From assembly GCA_946614405.1 (NCBI GenBank), contig CAMOGZ010000109.1, positions 1 through 5,550 on the forward strand: 5,550 nt of DNA, read 5' to 3'. Within the stretch, counting starts at the first letter, position 1, and each line of letters begins with the position of its first letter. The DNA is from an uncultured Eubacterium sp. (GTDB lineage Bacteria; Bacillota; Clostridia; Peptostreptococcales; Anaerovoracaceae). The translations under genes and the position numbers were made by a program. Shown one piece after another: positions 1 to 5,550 of this stretch. The notes beneath the pieces were generated by a model. It had not been told where the DNA came from. It saw only the letters and a program-made list of their open reading frames with translations, and searched no databases.

Positions 1-2
1 GT

Positions 3-650
3 AAGGGATTTGCGATCTGCTCCGCTGCTCTGACAGCGCTGGCTCTGTTCGTATCCTTCGCGCAGGTTTCTCAGCTGGAAAGCATCGACCTGCTGCACCC
101 GATCGTAATCATCGGTCTGTTCATCGGCGCAATGCTGCCGTTCATCTTCTCCGCTCTGACCATGAACTCCGTTGGTAAGGCTGCCAACGACATGATCGAG
201 GAAGTCAGAAGACAGTTCCGTGAGGATAAGGGCATCATGGCCGGAACTTCCAAGCCGAACTACAAGAAGTGCGTAGACATTTCCACCACAGCTGCTCTGA
301 GAGAGATGATCATCCCGGGCCTGATGGCCATCATCGTTCCGATTGTCATCGGATTCGTACTGGGCTCTCATGCTCTGGGCGGAATGCTGGCAGGCGCACT
401 GTCCTCCGGCGTACTGCTTGCCATCATGATGGCTAACGCAGGCGGCGCATGGGACAACGCCAAGAAGTACATCGAGGAAGGCCACTTCGGCGGCAAGGGA
501 TCCGATCCTCACAAGGCTGCTGTTGTTGGTGACACCGTAGGTGACCCGTTCAAGGATACTTCCGGTCCTTCCATCAACATCCTGATCAAGCTGATGACCA
601 TCGTATCTCTGGTATTCGCTCCTCTGTTTGGAAACGGACTGCTGGGATAA
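3..650 (+). CDS. hppA: Membrane-bound ion-translocating pyrophosphatase, C-terminal part (5' end outside window)
   Basis: This integral membrane pump hydrolyses pyrophosphate and moves H+ or Na+ across the cytoplasmic membrane. The reading frame is open from the window edge, so the internal Met codon at 132 is not a start. The 215 residues seen are roughly the last third of a family protein of about 670-700 residues. They open with [16 protein letters not shown], the conserved helix following the GNTT motif. Near the end, DNAKKYIE (residues 151-158 of this fragment) and the stretch [20 protein letters not shown] (171-190) carry the conserved Asp and Lys residues that bind Mg-pyrophosphate at the cytosolic face. 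Hydrophobic helices lie near 1-20, 32-53, 101-121, 125-145 and 191-211. The [14 protein letters not shown] wording resembles the K+-dependent clade, but the deciding residues lie just upstream of the window, so ion specificity is open. Codon use is strongly biased (Leu nearly all CTG, Ile nearly all ATC), fitting high expression. A strong terminator follows. Confidence 0.96.
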   Translation, partial: KGFAICSAALTALALFVSFAQVSQLESIDLLHPIVIIGLFIGAMLPFIFSALTMNSVGKAANDMIEEVRRQFREDKGIMAGTSKPNYKKCVDISTTAALREMIIPGLMAIIVPIVIGFVLGSHALGGMLAGALSSGVLLAIMMANAGGAWDNAKKYIEEGHFGGKGSDPHKAAVVGDTVGDPFKDTSGPSINILIKLMTIVSLVFAPLFGNGLLG

Positions 651-677
651 TCATCAACTGAAACGTTAATTAACAAT

Positions 678-721
678 GACTGCAACATTTGATACCTTGA
701 TTATGTTGCAGTCTTGTTTTT
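678..721 (+). terminator. Rho-independent terminator after hppA
   Basis: A perfect 11-base inverted repeat, GACTGCAACAT (678-688) and ATGTTGCAGTC (703-713), encloses a 14-base loop and is followed by TTGTTTTT (714-721). It sits 27 bases after the hppA stop codon and ends about 30 bases before the next start codon. It therefore separates hppA from the downstream three-gene run. Confidence 0.9.
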
Positions 722-751
722 CTGTTTACAGACCGGAGCAGGGGGCTCATT

Positions 752-1240
752 ATGGCGAAGAAAGACAAGGAAATCAAGACCAATGCCATACGGATGGTGG
801 AGAAGCAGGGGATCGCTTATTCTCTGCACACCTATGACAACAGTCACGGATTCGTAGACGGGGTATCGGTGGCAAAAATGACCGGACTGGAGGAGGATCA
901 GGTATTCAAGACTCTGGTACTGGTTGGGCACAGCAAGCAGAATTATGTATGCGTCATTCCCGTGGCAGAAGAACTGGACCTGAAGAAGGCGGCCCGCCAT
1001 TTCGGTGAGAAAAACATCGAGATGATCCATGCCAAAGACATCACCAAAACCACCGGTTATGTGAAGGGCGGATGCTCGCCCGTGGGGATGAAGAAGCTCT
1101 TTCCCACAGCGATCCACGAATCAGCTAAGGAGCATGAGCGCATCGCCGTCAGCGGAGGCAAGATCGGTCTTCAGATGGAACTGTCGCCCACAGAGCTTGC
1201 AGCCATGATCGGCGCAGAGTTCGACGATTTGATCAAATAG
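752..1240 (+). CDS. ybaK: YbaK/EbsC-type Cys-tRNA(Pro)/aminoacyl-tRNA deacylase
   Basis: This 162-residue cytosolic protein has the normal length and full pattern of the YbaK/EbsC branch of the trans-editing deacylases. These hydrolyse mischarged tRNA, classically Cys-tRNA(Pro) made by prolyl-tRNA synthetase. The motif VFKTLV (51-56) contains Lys53, matching the lysine known to be essential in H. influenzae YbaK. GGCSPVGMKK (106-115) is the family signature that forms the substrate pocket. The C-terminal part (SGGKIGLQMELSP, 134-146) is also typical. The ATG has a purine-rich GGAGCAGGGGG ribosome binding site (735-745) with about 6 bases of spacing. It is the first gene of a run with the membrane protein and thiN genes, which start 7 and 11 bases after the preceding stops. 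No convincing promoter lies in the short gap after the hppA terminator. The exact amino acid specificity cannot be read from sequence. Confidence 0.93.
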   Translation: MAKKDKEIKTNAIRMVEKQGIAYSLHTYDNSHGFVDGVSVAKMTGLEEDQVFKTLVLVGHSKQNYVCVIPVAEELDLKKAARHFGEKNIEMIHAKDITKTTGYVKGGCSPVGMKKLFPTAIHESAKEHERIAVSGGKIGLQMELSPTELAAMIGAEFDDLIK

Positions 1241-1246
1241 AGGGAG
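1241..1246 (+). promoter_or_regulatory. Ribosome binding site that questions the start of the next gene
   Basis: AGGGAG directly follows the ybaK stop. Its GGAG core (1243-1246) is only one base from the ATG at 1248, which is too close for normal initiation. It is 7 bases from an in-frame TTG at 1254, which is ideal. The true start of the following gene may therefore be TTG 1254, removing two residues. Confidence 0.55.
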
Positions 1247-1247
1247 A

Positions 1248-1706
1248 ATGGAATTGGACAGCGTTATTTATACATTTCTGATATCAATGGTACCTGTGGT
1301 GGAGCTCAGGGGTGCGATCCCGGCAGGTGTGGCACTTGGTCTGGATCCTCTTCTGGCAATGGTTATCTCCGACATCGGCAATCTCATTCCCGTACCTTTC
1401 GTCATTCTGTTTGTACGTAAAGTGTTCCGCTGGATGCGGTCTGTCAGCCCGAGACTGGAAAGGCTGGTGATCCGCCTGGAGCAGAAGGGCCTTTCCAAGG
1501 CGGACAAAGTACGGAAATATGAGGCACTGGGATTGTTTCTCTTTGTGGCCATCCCCCTTCCGGGCACCGGCGCCTGGACCGGGTCGCTGATCGCAGCGCT
1601 TCTGGACATCCGGCTTCAGCGGGCACTGCCCATGATCAGCCTGGGGGTCCTGACCGCAGGGGCGATCATCACCCTGCTCACAATCGGTGCCGTTCAGATC
1701 CTGTGA
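1248..1706 (+). CDS. Small multidrug-export-type membrane protein (COG2426 family)
   Basis: This 152-residue, strongly hydrophobic protein matches the family labelled putative small multi-drug export protein (Pfam Sm_multidrug_ex, COG2426). The family signatures are both present: ELRGAIP at 19-25 and PLPGTGAWTG at 103-112. These are two similar Pro/Gly-rich re-entrant or helix-breaking motifs, giving the protein a two-halved look. Hydrophobic segments lie near 6-17, 27-57, 93-118 and 125-150. A charged, probably cytosolic loop rich in Arg, Lys and Glu spans about 58-92. The family name rests on weak evidence and the real substrate is unknown; I would not infer drug resistance. The ATG at 1248 is the longest option, but ribosome binding site spacing favours TTG at 1254. 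The stop codon at 1704-1706 overlaps the ribosome binding site of thiN, which suggests coupled translation. Confidence 0.88.
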   Translation: MELDSVIYTFLISMVPVVELRGAIPAGVALGLDPLLAMVISDIGNLIPVPFVILFVRKVFRWMRSVSPRLERLVIRLEQKGLSKADKVRKYEALGLFLFVAIPLPGTGAWTGSLIAALLDIRLQRALPMISLGVLTAGAIITLLTIGAVQIL

Positions 1707-1717
1707 GGTAATTATCG

Positions 1718-2338
1718 ATGAAAAAAGGACTGATCATTACATCATATATAGAACATCAGCATGCTCTGGATGTATCCGGGGTGGATTATGACCTGGTGAT
1801 CTGTGCCGACGGAGGTCTGGTACGGGCAAAGGAACTGGGCCTTTCGCCGGATCTTCTCATCGGGGACTACGATTCCACGGACCGGCCGGATGAGGATGTG
1901 ATCCTTCTGCCCATGGAAAAGGACATGACGGACAGTGAGGCAGCCATCGATCTGGCTCTTTCAGAGGGGTGCGATCATATCACGGTCCTGGGCGGCCTTG
2001 GAGGTCGATTTGATCATACGATGGGCAACATAGGCATGCTGGCAAGATACTGCGGGAAAGGGGCGTTTATCCGCCTTCTGGACGGTCAGAATGAGGTGTT
2101 TATGCTTCCTCCGGGAGAGCATACCATCGCCAGAGACTCTCACAAGTATCTGGGGCTCATCGCCTATGGGGGAGCCTGCGAAGGTCTTACCCTTCAGGGC
2201 ACAAAGTACACCTTAAAGGATTTTACATTGACGGATGATACCACCCGGGGCGTCAGTAATGAGTTCGTTTCGGAAGAGGCAGTCCTGTCATTTCAGAAAG
2301 GAAAACTGCTGGTCATACGGACCGGCGATATCCGGTAA
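1718..2338 (+). CDS. thiN: Thiamine pyrophosphokinase
   Basis: This enzyme transfers a pyrophosphate group from ATP to thiamine, giving thiamine diphosphate and AMP in the cytosol. The 206 residues match the usual length of bacterial ThiN. The N-terminal catalytic domain shows ADGG (30-33), GDYDS (49-53), EKDMTDSE (67-74) and GGLGGRFDH (92-100), the conserved acidic and glycine motifs for Mg-ATP and thiamine. The C-terminal beta-rich thiamine-binding domain ends with the typical GVSNEF (178-183). Its GAGG ribosome binding site (1705-1708) overlaps the stop codon of the preceding gene, 9 bases before the ATG. In many Bacillota thiN sits beside rpe and rsgA; here it follows ybaK and a membrane protein instead. 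A hairpin terminator begins three bases after its stop. Confidence 0.96.
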   Translation: MKKGLIITSYIEHQHALDVSGVDYDLVICADGGLVRAKELGLSPDLLIGDYDSTDRPDEDVILLPMEKDMTDSEAAIDLALSEGCDHITVLGGLGGRFDHTMGNIGMLARYCGKGAFIRLLDGQNEVFMLPPGEHTIARDSHKYLGLIAYGGACEGLTLQGTKYTLKDFTLTDDTTRGVSNEFVSEEAVLSFQKGKLLVIRTGDIR

Positions 2339-2340
2339 GC

Positions 2341-2375
2341 AAAAAGGCAGCGGCGCGAATGCGCGGCTGCCTTTT
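2341..2375. terminator. Bidirectional terminator between thiN and the crotonase gene
   Basis: AAAAGGCAGC (2342-2351) pairs with GCTGCCTTTT (2366-2375). After one G-G mismatch, an inner GCGC/GCGC stem (2353-2356 with 2361-2364) closes a GAAT loop. The A run on the left and T run on the right give a U tail on either strand. It therefore suits both converging genes, which stop at 2338 (+) and 2393 (-). Confidence 0.88.
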
Positions 2376-2392
2376 CGATGGAATCGATATCT

Positions 2393-3169
2393 TTATTTGT
2401 TATGCCATTCCGGAGCTCTCTTCTCCAGGAATGCGGCCATACCTTCCTTCTGGTCTTCGGAACCGAAGCAGACGGTGGAAGCCTCAACCTCCAGCTGGCT
2501 TGCGGATTTCAGATCCATGTCATATCCGTTGTTGATGGCGATCTTGGCCTGAGCAACAGCGATCGGAGCCTTGGATGCGATGGTCTCAGCCAGCTTCTCG
2601 GCCTCTGCCATCAGATTTTCCGGAGCGACGACCTTCTCAACCAGACCGATGCGGTGAGCTTCTGCAGCATTGATCATCTCAGCAGAGTAGATCAGATACT
2701 TAGCCATGCCTTTGCCTACCAGGCGGGGCAGTCTCTGGGTTCCGCAGAATCCCGGGATGATGCCGAGGCCGACTTCCGGCTGTCCGAACTTTGCCTTCTC
2801 GGAAGCGATGCGGATGTCACATGCCATAGCCAGCTCGCAGCCGCCGCCCAGGGCGAATCCGTTTACTGCAGCGATGAAAGGCTTGGGCATCTGGTCAATG
2901 GTGTTCATGACCTTGTGTCCTGCCTGCATCATAGCGCGGCCTTCCACGGCATTCAGCTTGCTCATCTGAGCGATGTCAGCGCCTGCCACAAAGGCTTTAC
3001 CTTCGCCGGTCACGATAACAGCCTTGACAGCATCGTCTTCTTCTATTTCCTTCAAAACACAGGCCAGCTCACTCAGAACATCAGTGTTCAGTGCGTTCAG
3101 AGCCTTGGGTCTGTTAATGGTGATATAGCCGATGTTTCCTTTAACTTCATACTTCAGATTCTCATACAT
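2393..3169 (-). CDS. crt: Crotonase / short-chain enoyl-CoA hydratase (3-hydroxybutyryl-CoA dehydratase)
   Basis: This 258-residue cytosolic enzyme interconverts 3-hydroxyacyl-CoA and 2-enoyl-CoA, most likely crotonyl-CoA in C4 fermentation or fatty acid metabolism. It has the normal crotonase length. AFVAGADI (59-66) and GGGCELAMACDIRIA (108-122) supply the oxyanion hole, by family alignment Ala64 and Gly109. Both catalytic glutamates of true hydratases are present, Glu112 in GGGCE and Glu132 in QPEVGLGIIPG, which argues against isomerase or dehalogenase members. The start has a good ribosome binding site (GAGAGGAA, complement of 3178-3185) 8 bases upstream. The gene stands alone with its own promoter and a shared terminator. 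The partners usual in the clostridial butyryl-CoA cluster (bcd, etfBA, hbd) are not in the window. Codon use is biased like that of hppA, suggesting strong expression. The symbol crt is by similarity; a broader enoyl-CoA hydratase role is possible. Confidence 0.93.
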   Translation of the reverse strand: MYENLKYEVKGNIGYITINRPKALNALNTDVLSELACVLKEIEEDDAVKAVIVTGEGKAFVAGADIAQMSKLNAVEGRAMMQAGHKVMNTIDQMPKPFIAAVNGFALGGGCELAMACDIRIASEKAKFGQPEVGLGIIPGFCGTQRLPRLVGKGMAKYLIYSAEMINAAEAHRIGLVEKVVAPENLMAEAEKLAETIASKAPIAVAQAKIAINNGYDMDLKSASQLEVEASTVCFGSEDQKEGMAAFLEKRAPEWHNK

Positions 3170-3224
3170 TGGTACAGTTCCTCTCTTTCCATAAAATCTG
3201 ACTAACTCTGTCAGTCATTCTCTA

Positions 3225-3242
3225 TTGTTAATAATATATCAT
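3225..3242. promoter_or_regulatory. Possible Rex-like operator over the crotonase -10
   Basis: TTGTTAATAATATATCAT has one perfect half of the clostridial Rex consensus (TTGTTAA, four bases, TTAACAA). The second half is degenerate (ATATCAT, 4 of 7 matches). It covers the -10 of the crotonase promoter, where a repressor would block polymerase. Rex is an NADH/NAD+-sensing repressor known to control crt operons in Clostridium. The sequence is AT-rich, so a chance match is quite possible. Confidence 0.3.
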
Positions 3243-3259
3243 TTTCCCCCTTATTTCAA
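3231..3259 (-). promoter_or_regulatory. Probable sigma-A-type promoter of the crotonase gene
   Basis: Read on the minus strand, TTGAAA (complement of 3254-3259, 5 of 6 consensus bases) is followed after 17 bases by TATTAT (complement of 3231-3236, 5 of 6). Transcription would start near 3224, giving a leader of about 55 bases before the ATG at 3169. Confidence 0.7.
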
Positions 3260-3270
3260 CCCACAGAATG

Positions 3271-3285
3271 GTGATTGTAAATCAC
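3271..3285. promoter_or_regulatory. Palindromic possible operator over the -35 of the DUF975 gene
   Basis: GTGATT-GTA-AATCAC is a perfect 6-base inverted repeat with a 3-base centre. It covers the whole -35 (TTGTAA, 3275-3280) of the rightward promoter and lies 11 bases from the -35 of the leftward one. The size and location suit a dimeric repressor such as a GntR- or MarR-type protein, but no specific regulator can be named. Confidence 0.35.
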
Positions 3286-3303
3286 GGACAATTAGGATAT
3301 AAT
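3275..3303 (+). promoter_or_regulatory. Probable sigma-A-type promoter of the DUF975 gene
   Basis: TTGTAA (3275-3280, 4 of 6) is followed after exactly 17 bases by a perfect TATAAT (3298-3303). Transcription would start near 3310. That leaves a leader of about 26 bases to the TTG at 3336, but only about 5 bases to the ATG at 3315. Confidence 0.75.
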
Positions 3304-3318
3304 AACGATAATACATGC

Positions 3319-3326
3319 AAAGGGGG
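3319..3326 (+). promoter_or_regulatory. Ribosome binding site that sets the DUF975 start at TTG 3336
   Basis: AAAGGGGG lies 9 bases before the in-frame TTG at 3336. It falls inside the coding sequence if the upstream ATG at 3315 were used. That ATG has no ribosome binding site and would be almost leaderless on the predicted transcript. Confidence 0.7.
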
Positions 3327-3335
3327 ACGATCGTT

Positions 3336-4136
3336 TTGAATAACTATATTGTAACAGAACCAAGCCGCAGCATTCGTGCCATGGCCAGAGAACACCTTCG
3401 GGGAAGGTGGGCCGTGATCTGCGCCGGGACACTGCTTTTTCTATTTTTGTCCATAATCATTCCGGAGTTCTTTGAGGATATCGTACCATTCGGGAGATCT
3501 CAGCAGACTCTGTTGACTGGTGATACCACGGAATTTTCCGTTATCGCATCTTTCTACCAGTTTTTCTTTGACGGCGTCTTTGCCGTGGGATACAGCGTGT
3601 TCATGCTGGCCTTTGTGCGGCTGAAGGATATCAACCTGGGATACATTTTTGACGGCTTTGAGTATTTTCTCCGCTGTTTGGGACTGACCATTGTAATGGG
3701 CGTATTCATCGCTCTGTGGTCACTTCTGTTCGTGATCCCCGGGATCATCGCGGCCATCCGTTACAGTCAGGCCTATTACATCCTGGCGGACGATCCATCC
3801 AAGGGGATCTTCCAGTGCATCGAGGAAAGCAAGATGATGATGATGGGAAACAAGATGAAGTACTTCACTCTGTCCTTGTCATTCCTGGGCTGGATCATTC
3901 TGGCGTCCATACCGGGAGGGATCCTGTTCTCCGTTTTCCGGCCCGTACCCGGAACGCCGATGAACTTTCTGGTGTTTGTGCTTACAATGATCCCTATCGT
4001 ATTCATGATTACCTATATGCAGACTGCACTCACGGTGTTCTATGAGATGGTAAGCGGTCATCTGCGGCCGAGAATGACAGAGTTCCCGCCACAGCAGGAG
4101 GGCCCCAGTGAATGGGACAATTACAACATGAGGTAA
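3336..4136 (+). CDS. DUF975 family multi-pass membrane protein
   Basis: This is a 266-residue protein of unknown function from the DUF975 family, common in Bacillota. From the TTG start, a short polar N-terminus (RSIRAMAREHLRGRW, 11-25) precedes a first membrane helix (about 26-43). Further helices lie near 68-95, 113-140, 178-201 and 209-232. The family hallmark is the stretch IPGIIAAIRYSQAYYILADD (134-153), followed by a conserved helix with EESKMMMMGNKMKYF (163-177) that probably lies at the membrane surface. The tail from about 241 is polar and Pro/Glu-rich. Four consecutive ATG codons (3834-3845) encode Met167-170. The start was set by promoter and ribosome binding site positions; the ATG at 3315 would add seven residues. 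It has its own promoter and terminator, so it appears monocistronic. No enzymatic motif is visible and no substrate can be assigned. Confidence 0.85.
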   Translation: MNNYIVTEPSRSIRAMAREHLRGRWAVICAGTLLFLFLSIIIPEFFEDIVPFGRSQQTLLTGDTTEFSVIASFYQFFFDGVFAVGYSVFMLAFVRLKDINLGYIFDGFEYFLRCLGLTIVMGVFIALWSLLFVIPGIIAAIRYSQAYYILADDPSKGIFQCIEESKMMMMGNKMKYFTLSLSFLGWIILASIPGGILFSVFRPVPGTPMNFLVFVLTMIPIVFMITYMQTALTVFYEMVSGHLRPRMTEFPPQQEGPSEWDNYNMR

Positions 4137-4146
4137 GACGAAAGAG

Positions 4147-4178
4147 GGCGCTGCCTTGAATAGAGGCAGCGCCTTTTT
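4147..4178 (+). terminator. Rho-independent terminator after the DUF975 gene
   Basis: A perfect 10-base stem, GGCGCTGCCT (4147-4156) with AGGCAGCGCC (4164-4173), has a 7-base loop and ends in TTTTT (4174-4178). On the minus strand the same hairpin is followed only by CTCTTTC. It may therefore also end the riboflavin transcript that converges here, but less well. Confidence 0.92.
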
Positions 4179-4201
4179 GCATGCCGGGCAAACGGTTCTC
4201 T

Positions 4202-4666
<465 letters not shown>

Positions 4667-4682
4667 TTTTCTTCTCCTTTTT

Positions 4683-5550
4683 TTAATAATCCAGAATATG
4701 TCCCATTTTCTCCTGTTTGGTCTTCAGATAGAAGAGATCGTGTACATTTGCCTCCATCTGTATGGGGACACGCTCCACGATATCCATGCCGTAGGCACCC
4801 AGCTCATAGACTTTGTGGGGGTTATTGGTGAGGAGCCGCAGGGTGTGGACTCCCAGCTCCCGCAGGATCTGAGCACCGATGTAGTACTCTCTCAGATCAC
4901 CGGCAAACCCAAGGGCCAGATTCGCTTCCAGGGTGTCCATTCCCTGGTCCTGGAGCTCGTAGGCCTTCAGCTTGTTGATGAGGCCGATGCCCCGGCCTTC
5001 CTGTCTCATGTAGAGGAGGATCCCGCGGCCTTCCCGTTCGATCTGGGTGAGGGCGGAGGCAAGCTGCTGTCCGCAGTCACACTTGGTGGAGCCAAAGGCA
5101 TCTCCCGTGAGACACTCGGAATGGACCCGGCAAAGGACATTCTCACCGTCTCCGATGTCTCCCTTCACCAGGGCTACGTGATGCTCCCCATTGAGCTTGT
5201 TCACAAAGCCGATGGCTCTGAACTCACCGTATTTGGTGGGCAGTTTGGTGTTGGCCACGGCTTCCACCAGGATGTCGTTCTTCTTGCGGTAGTCCTGCAG
5301 GTCCTTGATGGTGATGAAGGGGATGTCGTATTTCTTGGCCAGCTCCATGAGACGGGGCGTGCGCATCATGGTCCCGTCATCTTCCATGATCTCGCAGCAG
5401 AGGCCGCATTCCGGAAGACCGGCAAGACGCATCAGATCCACAGTAGCCTCAGTATGGCCGTTCCGTGTCAGCACGCCGCCGCGGCGGGCCAGAAGAGGGA
5501 AGTTATGTCCTGGACGGCGGAAATCCGTGGACCGGCAGTCCGGGTCGCAG
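4683..5550 (-). CDS. ribBA: Bifunctional DHBP synthase / GTP cyclohydrolase II, C-terminal part (5' end outside window)
   Basis: The fused enzyme makes both riboflavin precursors. The RibB domain converts ribulose 5-phosphate to dihydroxybutanone phosphate, and the RibA domain opens GTP. The frame stays open to the window edge, so about 288 of roughly 400 residues are seen. The GTG at 5474 is an internal Val, since [18 protein letters not shown] reads across it. [14 protein letters not shown] and [11 protein letters not shown] mark the end of the RibB domain; its acidic N-terminal motif is off the window. The RibA domain starts near the LPTKYGEF linker. Counting from that Val, the zinc cysteines are 121, 132 and 134 in [31 protein letters not shown] (155-165), Asp193/Arg195 in FAGDLREY and LLTNNPHKV (214-222) complete the GTP site, by alignment to E. 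coli RibA. The ribBA-ribH order fits the usual Bacillota rib operon, with ribD and ribE expected upstream. Confidence 0.97.
   Translation of the reverse strand, partial: CDPDCRSTDFRRPGHNFPLLARRGGVLTRNGHTEATVDLMRLAGLPECGLCCEIMEDDGTMMRTPRLMELAKKYDIPFITIKDLQDYRKKNDILVEAVANTKLPTKYGEFRAIGFVNKLNGEHHVALVKGDIGDGENVLCRVHSECLTGDAFGSTKCDCGQQLASALTQIEREGRGILLYMRQEGRGIGLINKLKAYELQDQGMDTLEANLALGFAGDLREYYIGAQILRELGVHTLRLLTNNPHKVYELGAYGMDIVERVPIQMEANVHDLFYLKTKQEKMGHILDY

Noticed and set aside
132..650. A separate short gene starting at ATG 132
   Set aside because: The pyrophosphatase frame is continuous from the window edge through this codon, and the Met is an internal conserved-region residue.
669..698. 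Promoter for ybaK using TTAACA (670-675) as a -35
   Set aside because: No acceptable -10 occurs at 16-18 bases; the best nearby hexamers match poorly or are spaced 23 bases away.
701..1117. Open minus-strand frame opposite ybaK
   Set aside because: It is a shadow of a well-recognised family gene, has no recognisable domain, and runs into the hppA terminator hairpin.
2378..3205. Long open frame on the plus strand opposite crotonase
   Set aside because: It is a shadow of the biased codons of the crotonase gene. It has no ribosome binding site, begins just after the terminator hairpin, and its product resembles no protein family.
3162..3218. Possible 18-codon leader peptide on the minus strand overlapping the crotonase start
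   Set aside because: Its ATG would lie about 6 bases from the predicted transcript start, it has no ribosome binding site, and no codon run suggests attenuation.
3834..3845. Four ATG codons in a row as a simple repeat with regulatory meaning
   Set aside because: They encode a Met run in a helix that is Met/Lys-rich across the DUF975 family, and four units are too few to suggest phase variation.
4683..5474. A separate GTP cyclohydrolase gene starting at GTG 5474
   Set aside because: The same frame continues upstream to the window edge with typical RibB sequence, so the GTG is an internal Val of RibBA.

Overview
The window looks like ordinary chromosomal DNA from an anaerobic, moderately GC-rich member of the Clostridia (Bacillota). 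Supporting signs are a membrane pyrophosphatase, a clostridial-type crotonase, a DUF975 membrane protein, a fused RibBA next to RibH, strong AGGAGG-type ribosome binding sites, some TTG starts, and compact hairpin-plus-T-run terminators. The exact genus cannot be read from the sequence; a butyrate- or amino-acid-fermenting lineage is an inference.

Layout. (1) Positions 3-650 (+) hold the C-terminal 215 residues of an ion-pumping pyrophosphatase (HppA), closed by a strong terminator at 678-721. (2) Positions 752-1706 and on to 2338 (+) hold a tight three-gene run: a YbaK/EbsC-type aminoacyl-tRNA deacylase, a small COG2426-type membrane protein, and thiamine pyrophosphokinase. Gaps are 7 and 11 bases, and the run ends in a hairpin that can also serve the opposite strand. 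(3) Positions 2393-3169 (-) hold a stand-alone crotonase (enoyl-CoA hydratase). (4) Positions 3170-3335 are a divergent intergenic region with two back-to-back sigma-A-type promoters. A partial Rex-like operator overlaps the crotonase -10, and a perfect 15-base palindrome overlaps the -35 of the other promoter. (5) Positions 3336-4136 (+) hold a DUF975 multi-pass membrane protein with a probable TTG start, followed by a terminator. (6) Positions 4202-5550 (-) hold the distal end of a riboflavin operon: ribBA (its 5' end runs off the window) then ribH.

How the genes relate. HppA recovers energy from pyrophosphate as an ion gradient. ThiN makes the cofactor thiamine diphosphate. RibBA and RibH supply the two branches that meet at lumazine on the way to riboflavin, hence FMN and FAD. 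Crotonase works in C4 acyl-CoA metabolism, where the partner dehydrogenases are flavin- and NADH-dependent, but those partners are not in the window.

No gap exceeds 300 bases; the largest is the 166-base divergent region. I see no mobile element, CRISPR array, RNA gene or clearly novel multi-gene system. The most useful leads are regulatory and lie in 3224-3335.
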